From the NCBI RefSeq assembly GCF_013186535.1, contig NZ_JABMCZ010000003.1:1488001-1552000 (forward strand): a DNA stretch of 64,000 nt. The letters are read 5' to 3'. This DNA is from Nocardia terpenica (GTDB taxonomy: Bacteria > Actinomycetota > Actinomycetes > Mycobacteriales > Mycobacteriaceae). Shown here one piece after another: positions 35,013 through 44,269 of this stretch. The position numbers and the translations under genes are program-made. The notes under the pieces were generated by a model. The model was not told the DNA's origin. It was given only the letters and a program-made list of their open reading frames with translations, and made no database searches. Numbering within the stretch: the first letter of the stretch is position 1; every line of letters begins with the position of its first letter.

Positions 35013-36482
35013 ATGCCCGCACACGCCGACGTGCTCGACCCCACGATCTGGACCGGGAGGATCTTCAGCGGCCGCTGGCGCGACGCCGCCGCGACCGCAC
35101 CGGTCGTGGAACCGGCCACCGGCGCCGAGCTCGGGCGCATCGGCACCGCCCGGGTCGAAGACGTCGCCGCCGCGGCCCGCGCCGCGGTCGACGGCCAACG
35201 GCGGTGGGCCGCACTGCCGTTCACCGCGCGGGCCGCGGTGCTGCGGCGCGCCGGGGACCTGTTCCGGGAGCACGCGGCCGAGGTCGAGCACTGGCTGATC
35301 CGGGAGTCGGGATCGGTGCCGGTGAAGGCGGCGCGGGAGACCGAGGCGGCGGTGCAGGAGAGCTACGAGGCGGCCGCGCTGGCGTCCGCGCCGCCGGGCA
35401 CGGTGCTGCCCACCGAATTCGATCGGCTGTCGATGAGCCGCCGGGTGCCGGTCGGGGTGGTGGCGGTGATCGCGCCGTTCAATTACCCGATGACGCTGGC
35501 GATCCGGTCGGTGGCCCCGGCGCTCGCGCTCGGCAATGCCGTGCTGCTCAAGCCCGACCTGCGGACCGCGGTCGGCGGCGGCGTGGTGCTCGCCCGCATC
35601 TTCGAGGAGGCGGGGCTGCCCGAGGGGGTGCTGCATGTGCTGCCGGGCGGCGCGGAGGTCGGTGAGGCGCTGGTTACCGATCCGCTGATTCCGGTCGTGT
35701 CGTTCACCGGGTCGACCGCGACCGGCCGCCGGGTGGGTGAGCTGGCCGCGCGGCACCTGAAGCGGACCCATCTCGAGCTCGGCGGTAATTCGGCATTGAT
35801 CGTGCTCGACGATGCCGACCTCGACGCCGCCGTGGGTCTCGGCGCGTACGGGTCGTTCCTGCATTCGGGGCAGATCTGCATGGCCACCGGACGGCACCTG
35901 GTGCACGAGAGCCTGGTGGGCGAGTACGTCGAGCGGCTGTCCGCCCGGGCCGAGGCGCTGGTGGTCGGCGATCCGGCCACCGAGCAGGTCTCGCTCGGCC
36001 CGGTTATCGATGCCGTGCAGCGCGACCGGATCCACCACCTGGTGACCGCCGCGGTCGAGGCGGGCGCGAAACTGACCGCGGGCGGCCGCTATCGGGACCT
36101 GTTCTACCGGCCCACCGTGCTCTCCGACCTGTCCCCGGAGCTGCCGGTCGTCGCGCAGGAGGTGTTCGGTCCGGTCGCGCCCGTGCTGCCGTTCGCCACG
36201 CTGGACGAGGCGGTCCGGCTCGCCGCCGCCGACGAGTACGGCCTGAGCCTCGGCATCGTCACCGGCGACGCGGCCCGGGGCCTCGCCCTCGCCGACCGAA
36301 TCCCCACCGGCATCGTGCACATCAACGACCAAACCGTGGGCGACGAGGCGGTGAGCCCGTTCGGCGGCCTCGGCGCCTCCGGCACCGGCGGCCGATTCGG
36401 CGGCGCGACCGCGAATATCGAAGCCTTCACCGAGACCCGATGGATCACAATGCAGACCCGGCCCGCCAGCCATTCCCTGTGA
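35013..36482 (+). CDS. NAD(P)-dependent aldehyde dehydrogenase (benzaldehyde dehydrogenase-like)
   Basis: The 489-residue protein has the family marks: VIAPFNYPMTLAIRSVAPAL, FTGSTATGRRVGELA, the catalytic Glu in LELGGNSALIVLDDADLDAA and the catalytic Cys in HSGQICMATGRHLVHE. It oxidises aldehydes, probably aromatic ones, to acids. AAGGA precedes the ATG. It is divergent from the transketolase-like gene and stands alone. Confidence 0.9.
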   Translation: MPAHADVLDPTIWTGRIFSGRWRDAAATAPVVEPATGAELGRIGTARVEDVAAAARAAVDGQRRWAALPFTARAAVLRRAGDLFREHAAEVEHWLIRESGSVPVKAARETEAAVQESYEAAALASAPPGTVLPTEFDRLSMSRRVPVGVVAVIAPFNYPMTLAIRSVAPALALGNAVLLKPDLRTAVGGGVVLARIFEEAGLPEGVLHVLPGGAEVGEALVTDPLIPVVSFTGSTATGRRVGELAARHLKRTHLELGGNSALIVLDDADLDAAVGLGAYGSFLHSGQICMATGRHLVHESLVGEYVERLSARAEALVVGDPATEQVSLGPVIDAVQRDRIHHLVTAAVEAGAKLTAGGRYRDLFYRPTVLSDLSPELPVVAQEVFGPVAPVLPFATLDEAVRLAAADEYGLSLGIVTGDAARGLALADRIPTGIVHINDQTVGDEAVSPFGGLGASGTGGRFGGATANIEAFTETRWITMQTRPASHSL

Positions 36483-36830
36483 CCCCGGCCCATCCCATTG
36501 GCCCCGGCCAACAGCGTGCCGGGGCCAATGGTGCGCGTGCCCGGCTAGCGGAGTGCGTGCCCGGCTAGCGAAGTGTGACCCCGGCCCATCCCACTGGCCC
36601 CGGCCAACAGCGTGCCGGGGCCAGTGGTGCGCGTGCCCGGCCAGTGGTGCGCGTGCCCGGCCAGTGGTGCGCGTGCCCGGCCAGCGGAGTGCGTGCCCGG
36701 CCAGCGGTGCGCGTGCCCGGCCAGCGGGGAGCGTGCCCGGCCAGCGGAGTGTGCGCCCGGCTAACGGAGTGCCTGCCCGGCCAGCGGAGTGCGTGCCCGG
36801 CCAGCGGAGAGCGTGCCGGGGCGGTGGGTG
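36483..36830. repeat. GC-rich tandem repeats, 20-bp period
   Basis: From about 36631 to 36820 the block GCGTGCCCGGCCAGCGGAGT recurs every 20 bases with point changes (starts at 36631, 36651, 36671, 36691, 36711, 36731, 36751, 36771, 36791 and 36811). Before it, a unit of about 95 bases containing a GGCCCCGGCC...GGCCGGGGCC-type hairpin occurs twice. The array fills the gap between the convergent aldehyde dehydrogenase and folC genes and could act as a bidirectional terminator. Confidence 0.85.
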
Positions 36831-36832
36831 GC

Positions 36833-38158
36833 TCAGGTGAGGATGGTGCGGGCTTCTCCGGCTGTGACGATCGAGCCGGTGATGAGGACGCCGCCGTTGG
36901 GGGGTGCAATTTGGTGGCGGGCAAGGTCGATGGCGCGTTCCAGGGTGGGTTCGGTGTGGACGCGGTCGGGGCCGAAGATGGTTGTTGCGAGGGTGGTGAG
37001 TTGGTCGGCGGGCAGGGCGCGGGGGCTGGAGTTGGTGGTGATGATGATCTGGTCCAGGACCGGTTCCAGCTCGGTCAGGATGCCCTTGACGTCCTTGTCG
37101 GCCAGGATCGCTACGACGCCGGTGAAACGGACGCCCGGGAATGCGTCGATGATGCCCTGCGCGGTGGTGTGCGCCCCGGCCGGGTTGTGGGCGGCGTCGA
37201 TGACGGTGAGCGGGTTCGAGGCGACCACCTCGAGCCGTCCGGGCGAGCTGGCGGCGGCGATGCCCGCGCGCACTCGCTCCGGGTCCAGCGGTTGCCGGGG
37301 CGCGAGCAGGGCCTCGGCGGCGGCCAGGGCGACCGCGGCGTTCTGCGCCTGATGCGCGCCGTGCAGCGGCAGTTCCAGCCCGTCGAATACCGCGCCGGAC
37401 GGCGTGCGCACCTCGAGGGTCTGACCGGAATCGGTCGCGGTGCGGGACAGCACCGCGAAGTCCCGGTCCTCCCAGTAGGCCGTCGCGCCGACCTGCTCGA
37501 CCCGTTCGGTGAGCACCGGCCGCACCTCGTCGACCTGCCGGGCGATCACCACGGTGCTGCCGGGCTTGATGATTCCGGCCTTCTCCCGGGCGATCTCGGC
37601 GCGGGTGGAGCCCAGGAACCTCTGGTGGTCCAGGTCGATCGGCGTGATCACCGAGACCGCGGAGTCCACGATATTGGTGGCGTCCCACGCGCCGCCCAGC
37701 CCGACCTCGATGATCCCCACGTCGATCTTCGCGTCGGCGAGCGCGGCGAACACCACACCCATGAACGCCTCGAAGTAGGACATGATGATCGGCTGCGTGC
37801 GGTCGACCTCGTCGAGGTACGGCCGCGCCCGCCGGTAGGTCTGCACGAACCGCTCGGCCGACAGCGGCTGGCCGTCGATGGTGACCCGCTCGACCAGCGA
37901 CTGCAGGTGCGGGCTGGTGAATCCGCCGGTCTTCAGCCCGTGGGCACGCAGCACGGCCTCGGTGATGCGACTGGTCGTCGTCTTGCCGTTCGTGCCGGTC
38001 AGGTGCACGACGGGGTACGCCTGGTGGGTGCCGCCCATGAGATCGGCCAGCGCCCGCACCCGGTCCAGGCTCGGCTGCGGCGCCGATTCCGGGGCGCGGG
38101 CCGTCAGTTCCCGCTCGACTTCGAGAAGCTCCTGGTACCAATCCGTTTCGGTCGCCAT
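36833..38158 (-). CDS. folC: Dihydrofolate synthase / folylpolyglutamate synthase
   Basis: The 441-residue protein has the Mur-ligase P-loop HLTGTNGKTTTSR near residue 53, the folate-binding SPHLQSLVERVTIDGQPL, GIIEVGLGGAWDATNIV and DAAHNPAGAHTTAQGI near the C-terminus. It attaches glutamate to dihydropteroate and to reduced folates. GGAGAAC precedes the ATG. In many actinobacteria folC follows valS; here the upstream neighbour is the STAND gene, which may therefore share its transcript. Confidence 0.92.
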   Translation of the reverse strand: MATETDWYQELLEVERELTARAPESAPQPSLDRVRALADLMGGTHQAYPVVHLTGTNGKTTTSRITEAVLRAHGLKTGGFTSPHLQSLVERVTIDGQPLSAERFVQTYRRARPYLDEVDRTQPIIMSYFEAFMGVVFAALADAKIDVGIIEVGLGGAWDATNIVDSAVSVITPIDLDHQRFLGSTRAEIAREKAGIIKPGSTVVIARQVDEVRPVLTERVEQVGATAYWEDRDFAVLSRTATDSGQTLEVRTPSGAVFDGLELPLHGAHQAQNAAVALAAAEALLAPRQPLDPERVRAGIAAASSPGRLEVVASNPLTVIDAAHNPAGAHTTAQGIIDAFPGVRFTGVVAILADKDVKGILTELEPVLDQIIITTNSSPRALPADQLTTLATTIFGPDRVHTEPTLERAIDLARHQIAPPNGGVLITGSIVTAGEARTILT

Positions 38159-38175
38159 GTTCTCCGACCCTAGCG

Positions 38176-41100
38176 CTAACAGACGTCGGACCGGAACGGG
38201 AGGGAGGACACATACTGTCCCCACCACTGCCGGGTCAGGGTGGAGCGGGTCGCCGCGCACATGGTGGCCACGATGCGGTCCGGGTCGAGATCCCAGGAGT
38301 AGACCGTCCCGTTCTGGCCCACCGCGCGCAGGCTGCGGCCGTCGGTGGCGTACTGCAGATTCCACTGCGTCGACCGGACCGGCACGATGGAACCGCCGAT
38401 CGGGCTCGGGTCGGCCGGATCGGTGATGTTCCACAGCTGGATTCCGGCATTGTTGCTCGCCGCCGCGAGGGTGCGCCCGTCCGGGGCGAATGCCACCGAC
38501 GCGATCTGCGACGGGGCTCCGGTCGGGGTCAGCGTCGATGTCCGTTGCGGGTGGCCGGGATCGGCGAGATCGAACAGCTGCACCGAGCCGTCCTGGCCGC
38601 CGATGGCCAGCGCCCGTCCGTGATTGCCGAACGCGAGCGCGCTCACCGCCGGGTTGCCGTACACCAGCGCGCCACCGAACCTGCGGGGATGGGCCGGGTC
38701 GCTCACGTCCCACAGCCAGACCCGGCCGTCCGCGGTGCCGGCGGCCAGCAGCTTGTCGTCGCTGTCGAACACCGCGGCGGTGATCCAGCTGGTGCCGTCG
38801 ACGACGGCGTGGCCGAGCGCGACCGGTTGGGTCGGATTCGTCAGATCCCAGATGGTCAGGGACTGATCGGTCTCGCCCGCGGCGAGATGCCTGCCGCTGT
38901 TGTCGAAGGCGAGCGCGGTGTAGTACTTGCTGCGCGTCGGCAGGATCGCGCTGGGCTTGGGCGCGGACGCGTCCTCGCTCAGGTTCCAGACCACGACATT
39001 GCCGCTGCCGGAGGCGGCCTCGGCGAGCGTGGACCCGCGCGGGTCGACGGCCATGACGCCGATGGGGACATCGCCGGGAATCGCGTATCGGCTACGCAGC
39101 CAGCCGATCTGATCGGTGCTGTTACCCCAGGTCACCACCCCGGCCTCGTGGGATTTCAGGGCGATGTGCGCGCCGTTCGGGCTGATCGCGGTCACGGCGG
39201 TGCCGCGCTGGGGGCCCGCGATCCGGGCCCGGGGGAAGGACCAGATGCGCACCATGCCGTCCTGGTTGCCGGAGGCCAGCGTGCCGTGCACCGGATCGAA
39301 GGACACGCTGTTGACGCCGCTGGTGTCGTAGATCGGATCGGTCGCGGGCAGCGGCGCGGCCGGGTCGGCCACGTTCCAGACGCTGATCATGCCGTCCCAG
39401 CCCCCGGCCGCCAGCCGGCCGCCCTCCGGGCTGAACGCCAGCGCCCACACCGGCCCGGTGTGATCGGTCAGCGGCGCGCCGACCGGAACCGGTGCGCCCG
39501 GCGCGCTCACGTCCCAGAGCCGGACGGTGTGGTCGTCGCTGCCGGCCGCCAGCAGCCGGCTGTCCGGGCTGAACGCGAGCGCGTGGCTGATATCGGTGAA
39601 TCCGGTCAGTGGCGGCCCGAGGGCGGCGGGGTTCAGGGGGTCGGTGACGTTCCACAGCCGGACCGCGGTGTCGTTGCCGCCCGCGGCCAGCGTCCGGCCG
39701 TCCGGACTGAATGCCAGGGTGCGCACCGCGCCGCGCGGGCCGGTGACGACGGCGGCCTGCGCCGGGTGATCGCCGATGTTCCACAGCCGGATCGTGGTGT
39801 CGTGGCAGGCCAGGGCCAGGATCGGCTGCTTGGGGTGGAAGGCGACGGTGAAGATCGAGCCGCAGCCCGCCGGAATCGGCCCGCCCATCGAGCGCGGGTG
39901 CGCCGGGTCGGACACGTCCCAGACGTAGATGTCGCCGTTCTCGTTGCCGCTGGCCAGGTATCGGCCATCGGCGGAGAACGCCGCGGAGCTCACCCAGCCG
40001 CGCTGCGCGGGTGACAGCGTCTGCAGCGGGCGGTAGTGCGCGGGGTCGGAGGTGTCCCACAGCCGGACCGTGCTGTCGTTGCTGGTGGTGGCGAGCAGGC
40101 GGCCGTCGGGGCTGTGCGTGACCCAGTACACCGCGCCGGTGTGGCCGGGCAGCGAGGTGGCCAGCGGATAGTTCTGGGCGGCCAGCAGGTGCGAGTAGAC
40201 CTTCGGATCGTGCGGCCGCAGCCGGTGGGCGACCAGGATCAGTTGCGCCGCCAGGGAGGGATCGTTGGCCTGCACGTCGTCGGCCTGGGCCAGCAGCGAG
40301 GTGAAGATCGCATTGTCGCGCTGCTGCCCCGAGACCCGGGCCTGGCGGACGGCGTAGGTGGCGGAGGTGGTGGCGATGATCATCAGCAGGACCAGCGCGG
40401 CGACCGCGCCCACCTTCACCCGGGTGAGCCAGCGGCGCTGCCGGTAGGAGGCGGTCAGGAACTCGCGGGCCACGCCCGCCACCTGGTGTCGCGATCCGGC
40501 CGCGTCGCTGGACTCCAGCGCCTGCCCGAGCCGGTGGCCGGAGTACAGCAGCTGTTTGTCGCGCCCGGAGTCCTCCCACTCCTTGGCGGCCTCCTCGAGG
40601 CGTTGACGCACAATCGTTCCGGTGCGGTCGGTGTCGATCAGCTTGCGTAATCGGTCCCAGGAGGTGATGACGGCCTCGTGGGTGAGCTCGACCATCTCCC
40701 CGTCGATCGTCACCAGGCGGGCGTCGGCGAGCACGTCCAGTGCCGCGCGACTGGCCTGCTCGTCGGAGCAGCCGCCGACGAGTTCGTCGAGGGCGACGCG
40801 CCGCCGGGTATCGGCGGCGTCCTCGCCCACCCGCACCAGCCGCAGCAGCAGCTCCTCGGCCACGACCTTGCCGGTCTCGTCGAGCCGTGACCACGCCTGC
40901 TCGCCGGTGACGGTGACCGCGCCGGAGACACCGCCCGCGGCCCGATAGCCTCGCACCGTGAGCCGCACGCCGTTCTCGCGCTGCCGCCAGGTCGCCGCCA
41001 GCACGTGCGACAGCAGCGGCATGGACGCGGGGGCCGCCAGCGACGACTTGCTTCCGGAGACCATGCCGAAGTCGTGCAGGATCACATCCACCAGCGCCGG

Positions 41101-42510
41101 TTCCACCCGCAGCCCGGCGGCACGGGCGGGGGAGAGGATGACCTCGCGCAGCTCGCCGAGGTTCATCGGGCGCAGCACCATGGCCCGCCGCTGCACCGAA
41201 TCCGCGAGCTCGGGGTAGCCGAGGCAGTGCGAGTAGAAGTCGGCCCGGATGCCGACCACCACGGCGCAGGCGGGGGTCTTCCGGTCGACCGCCGGGGCCG
41301 ACAGGTCCGCCAGCGTGGTGACGAACGCGGCGCGTTCGTCCTCGTCCTGGCACTGCGTGAAGATCTCCTCGAGCTGGTCGACGACGATCAGCAGGCGGTC
41401 GGTGTCGCCGCGGTGCGCGGCGATGATCGCCCGAATCTCCTCGGCGGCAGAGGCATCCGAGCCCGTCGCTGTCCCGCCGAATGTCCCGCCACCGCCGGTC
41501 TCTCCGCCACCGCCGCTCGCCGTGCCGTCGTTGTTCGCCGTGCCGTCGTTGTTCGCCGTGCCGTCGTTGTTCGCCGCGCCACTGTCGTCCGCCGCGCCAC
41601 TGTCGTTCGCCGCGCCGCCGTTGTTCGCCGCGCCACTGTCGTCCGCCGCGCCGCCGTCGTCCGCCGCGCGACCGACGCCCGCCACGTCACTGTCGCCCGC
41701 TGCGCCACCGGCTACGCCGAAGGCGTCACGAATTCGGTCTAGGAGACAGCGCAGCGGATTTTTTCCGGGGACGACCAGGATCGCGGACCAGGTTTCTCCG
41801 GAATCGAGTCGCAGCGATCCGCGCCGTGCCGCCGGAATCAGCCCGGCGCGCAGCAGCGACGATTTCCCCGCGCCCGACGCGGCGATCAAACTCACCACCG
41901 CATTGCCGGACGCCGGGCGCAGCGCGTCTTTCGTGACCGAAACTAGTTCTGCGATATGTTTGTCGCGGCCGAAGAATCGGTCGCTGTCGTCGATTCCGTA
42001 GGGCGCCAGGCCCAGATAGGGGCAGACCGAATTCGCCGCGAGGGCGGTATCGGCCACCTCGGTGTCCGTGGCGGAGGCCCCGGCGGCGCGGGCCTGCTCC
42101 CAGAGCTGTCGCCACCACTGGATTTCGTACATTCCGGGCCGAGGCGGCGCGGCGCTGCGGCCGAGCGCGTGCTTGATCAGCACCTCGAGCACGAGCTGGA
42201 AAGCGTCGAATCGGGCGGGAACCCGGCGCCCGTTGCGCCACTCGCTGATTCGGGGCACGGTGACCCGGACCGGTACGGAGCCGTGGAATCGGCGCCGCTG
42301 GGAGCTCGAGACCTCGGAGACCAGGCGGGCCAGCGGCGGCTCCCCGGCCGCCGCGTACAGCTGCGCGAAGGACTCCGCGAACACCTCCCTGGGCCCCGCG
42401 CCCGACGATGTCTCGGCTACCCGCGCATCCACCGACGCACTGCTTTCCCGTTCGCTTCCGAAAAATCCAAAACAACCCTCCAGCAGCGGCTTCGGGCTGC
42501 ATCCACCCAT
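38176..42510 (-). CDS. STAND NTPase with HTH-like N-terminus, membrane helix and WD40 propeller
   Basis: The 1444-residue protein starts with a domain containing VPRISEWRNGRRVPARFDAF. Next comes a STAND NTPase: PYLGLAPYGIDDSDRFFGRD, Walker A AASGAGKSSLLRAG near residue 213 and Walker B RLLIVVDQLEEIF near 370. One membrane helix lies near 700 (VGAVAALVLLMIIATTSATY), and about 14 WD40 repeats follow, with LWD/VWN ends. Between Walker A and B lies a low-complexity insert of ten hexapeptides. Proteins of this design are signalling switches, and many relatives act in phage defence. The ATG is first in frame; a GTG 26 codons later is possible. Confidence 0.88.
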   Translation of the reverse strand: MGGCSPKPLLEGCFGFFGSERESSASVDARVAETSSGAGPREVFAESFAQLYAAAGEPPLARLVSEVSSSQRRRFHGSVPVRVTVPRISEWRNGRRVPARFDAFQLVLEVLIKHALGRSAAPPRPGMYEIQWWRQLWEQARAAGASATDTEVADTALAANSVCPYLGLAPYGIDDSDRFFGRDKHIAELVSVTKDALRPASGNAVVSLIAASGAGKSSLLRAGLIPAARRGSLRLDSGETWSAILVVPGKNPLRCLLDRIRDAFGVAGGAAGDSDVAGVGRAADDGGAADDSGAANNGGAANDSGAADDSGAANNDGTANNDGTANNDGTASGGGGETGGGGTFGGTATGSDASAAEEIRAIIAAHRGDTDRLLIVVDQLEEIFTQCQDEDERAAFVTTLADLSAPAVDRKTPACAVVVGIRADFYSHCLGYPELADSVQRRAMVLRPMNLGELREVILSPARAAGLRVEPALVDVILHDFGMVSGSKSSLAAPASMPLLSHVLAATWRQRENGVRLTVRGYRAAGGVSGAVTVTGEQAWSRLDETGKVVAEELLLRLVRVGEDAADTRRRVALDELVGGCSDEQASRAALDVLADARLVTIDGEMVELTHEAVITSWDRLRKLIDTDRTGTIVRQRLEEAAKEWEDSGRDKQLLYSGHRLGQALESSDAAGSRHQVAGVAREFLTASYRQRRWLTRVKVGAVAALVLLMIIATTSATYAVRQARVSGQQRDNAIFTSLLAQADDVQANDPSLAAQLILVAHRLRPHDPKVYSHLLAAQNYPLATSLPGHTGAVYWVTHSPDGRLLATTSNDSTVRLWDTSDPAHYRPLQTLSPAQRGWVSSAAFSADGRYLASGNENGDIYVWDVSDPAHPRSMGGPIPAGCGSIFTVAFHPKQPILALACHDTTIRLWNIGDHPAQAAVVTGPRGAVRTLAFSPDGRTLAAGGNDTAVRLWNVTDPLNPAALGPPLTGFTDISHALAFSPDSRLLAAGSDDHTVRLWDVSAPGAPVPVGAPLTDHTGPVWALAFSPEGGRLAAGGWDGMISVWNVADPAAPLPATDPIYDTSGVNSVSFDPVHGTLASGNQDGMVRIWSFPRARIAGPQRGTAVTAISPNGAHIALKSHEAGVVTWGNSTDQIGWLRSRYAIPGDVPIGVMAVDPRGSTLAEAASGSGNVVVWNLSEDASAPKPSAILPTRSKYYTALAFDNSGRHLAAGETDQSLTIWDLTNPTQPVALGHAVVDGTSWITAAVFDSDDKLLAAGTADGRVWLWDVSDPAHPRRFGGALVYGNPAVSALAFGNHGRALAIGGQDGSVQLFDLADPGHPQRTSTLTPTGAPSQIASVAFAPDGRTLAAASNNAGIQLWNITDPADPSPIGGSIVPVRSTQWNLQYATDGRSLRAVGQNGTVYSWDLDPDRIVATMCAATRSTLTRQWWGQYVSSLPFRSDVC
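41519..41698 (-). repeat. Coding minisatellite, ten 18-bp units, inside the STAND NTPase
   Basis: Ten contiguous 18-base units encode hexapeptides of the pattern (N/D)(N/D)(D/S/G)G(A/T)A. The first three units on the plus strand are identical (GCCGTGCCGTCGTTGTTC) and later ones drift. Unit length is a multiple of three, so copy-number changes would keep the frame. The insert separates Walker A from Walker B and is probably a flexible loop. Confidence 0.9.
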
Positions 42511-42625
42511 GCTCGTTTGCCCGCCGACCGACCTTAGCCGATCCTAGTGCCCGGGTCCCACTGCCGCAGGCTCGGCGGTGATTCCCATCGCCGCCGTTCC
42601 GACCATTCGGTTCTATTCCGTCGAT

Positions 42626-42697
42626 CAGCGCCCTCGGGCGGTGTACCGATCTGAACGCTCTGGAGGGGAGAGATCGGTGCACCACCCGAGGGCGCTG
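42626..42697. repeat. Long inverted repeat in a divergent intergenic region
   Basis: Two 27-base arms, differing at two positions, are separated by 18 bases. The left arm begins CAGCGCCCTCGGGCGG and the right arm ends GAGGGCGCTG. It lies in the 467-bp gap between the start of the STAND gene and the kinase gene, where no other gene is supported. It is not placed to terminate either gene and has no T-tract. Confidence 0.75.
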
Positions 42698-42992
42698 CCC
42701 TCGGCCCCCGAATTCGCCGTGCTGAACCGTCGATTCGAAGAATACGGGTATCCGGGCGTTACCGCAGTGGTATTCGCAAGATATATCCCCCGTGAATCGC
42801 GTGTCCGGGCAGACGATATCACCCGGACTCGCTCAATTCCACACCGGGACCTCGTAACTCGCGAAACTCATGATCGGATCCGTCGTGCCGCGCGGAATGG
42901 CGCGGTCGATAATGTGCCGCCGAATGCCGGTGGCGCAATGACATGATCGCGGGCCGAATAGCGCGTTTCGATCAGCCGTGATATCGGCAATC

Positions 42993-44156
42993 ATGGCGAG
43001 ACCGGTGGTGGGGCACCGCCCGCTGCGCAATGATCGTCGGGTGATGCGGGACGGGCTGGTACGCCCCTTTCTGATAGCGGTGGCGATCGGCGGTACCGCC
43101 GTGCGGTGGCCGGGCGGCGGGATCCTGCATCCGCGGCTGGCGCTGCCGCTGTTCGTGCTGGCGTCGATCGTCGCCGTGGCCGAGCTGTTTCCGTGGACCC
43201 GGCTCACCCAGCCGCAGCTGGCGGCGGGCATGACGGTCGACATGCTGCTCGGCGCCCTGCTGCTGCCGCTGGTGCACCAGACGACGGGGGCGCTGTTCGC
43301 CTACACCGCCGCCGCGGCCGTCGGCTGGCGACTGGCCTCGCGCCGCACCGCCATGGCGGTCGCCGCGGCGGGCAGTGTGGTCGCGGCCGCGGCGACATGG
43401 CTGGCCGCCCGGCAGGCGCCGGGATTCGAGCAGTGGTCGTGGTGGGTGGCGCTGACCGCCGGATTGCCCGTCTACATCGGAATGTCGAACCGCGACCGCC
43501 TGAACGCGGTCCGCAGCGCCCGCCGCGCGGCCGAACAGGCCCAGCGCGCCGCCGAATCCGAGGCCCGCGCGGCCGCCCTGGTCGAGCGCGGCCGCATCGC
43601 GCGCGAGATCCACGACGTGCTCGGGCATTCGCTGTCCGGCATCGCGATGCAGCTGGACATGGCCGACGGGCTGCACGAGAGCGGTCGCGAGGCGGAGGCC
43701 GCCGCGGCCGTCCGCCGGGCCCGCGCCCTCGCCGTGGACAGCATCGGCGAGACCCGGCGCGCGGTGCAGGCGCTGCGCGAGGACACGCTGCCGCTGCCGG
43801 AGACGCTGCGCCGCATGGCCGAGGGCAGCACCGCGGCGTTCGAGCTCACCGGCACGCCGGAGCCGCTCGGCGCGGAGGCGACCCATGCCCTGGTCCGCGC
43901 CGCCCAGGAGGCGCTGACCAATGTCGCCAAGTACGCCCCGGGCGCGACGGTGACTGTGCGCCTGGCCTTTTCCGGTGATCGCACTGCGCTGACGGTCACC
44001 AACACCGCCGCGACGGGCACCCGCCGACCGGAGCTCGCCGACGGCACCGGCACCGGCCTGGTCGGCATGCGCGAGCGGGTGGCCCTGCTCGGCGGCACCC
44101 TGCGGGCGGGCCCGGCCGGGGACGGCTGGACGGTGGAGGTGGAGATCCCGAGATGA
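42993..44156 (+). CDS. Two-component sensor histidine kinase (HisKA_3 type)
   Basis: The 387-residue protein has about five N-terminal membrane helices without an extracellular sensor domain, then a coiled linker. The phospho-acceptor helix is RIAREIHDVLGHSLSGIAMQ (His near residue 208), followed by an ATPase domain with AAQEALTNVAKYAPG and GTGLVGMRERVALLGG. This is the NarL-partner class. A GTG five codons upstream is an alternative start. Its stop overlaps the start of the partner response regulator, which is truncated. Confidence 0.88.
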   Translation: MARPVVGHRPLRNDRRVMRDGLVRPFLIAVAIGGTAVRWPGGGILHPRLALPLFVLASIVAVAELFPWTRLTQPQLAAGMTVDMLLGALLLPLVHQTTGALFAYTAAAAVGWRLASRRTAMAVAAAGSVVAAAATWLAARQAPGFEQWSWWVALTAGLPVYIGMSNRDRLNAVRSARRAAEQAQRAAESEARAAALVERGRIAREIHDVLGHSLSGIAMQLDMADGLHESGREAEAAAAVRRARALAVDSIGETRRAVQALREDTLPLPETLRRMAEGSTAAFELTGTPEPLGAEATHALVRAAQEALTNVAKYAPGATVTVRLAFSGDRTALTVTNTAATGTRRPELADGTGTGLVGMRERVALLGGTLRAGPAGDGWTVEVEIPR

Positions 44157-44248
44157 GCGCCATCACGCTGGTCGTGGCCGACGACCAGGGTTGCGGGCGC
44201 GAGGACACACCGCGGGCGCCGGAGTCGCAATCACAATTAGTTAGCTAA
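44153..44248 (+). pseudogene. Response regulator remnant (first 12 codons)
   Basis: The frame starts as ATGA on the kinase stop and reads MSAITLVVADDQ, the typical beginning of a NarL/LuxR receiver domain. It then leaves the family sequence and stops after 31 codons. The rest of the receiver domain and the DNA-binding domain are gone, and the next gene starts 22 bases later. This is a deletion, not a sequencing indel. Confidence 0.75.
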
Positions 44249-44269
44249 TAAATAGTTACCCTTACGATC

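Noticed and set aside
32538..36482. Open frame of 1314 codons joining into the aldehyde dehydrogenase
   Set aside because: The first 825 codons are the antisense of the transketolase-like gene. Only the part from 35013 is real.
36483..36830. CRISPR array
   Set aside because: Units are directly adjacent with no unique spacers, and no cas gene is nearby. The array at 49898 is rejected for the same reason.
34902..38213. Open frame of 1103 codons on the minus strand
   Set aside because: It crosses the aldehyde dehydrogenase, the tandem repeat and folC in a non-coding frame and has repetitive, low-complexity sequence.
39122..41353. Open frame of 743 codons inside the STAND gene
   Set aside because: Same strand but wrong frame; it is Arg/Gly/Pro-rich, and the WD40 repeats are in the other frame.
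42578..42946. Rightward frame of 122 codons between the STAND and kinase genes
   Set aside because: It runs through the long inverted repeat, has no ribosome-binding site and has no protein-like composition.
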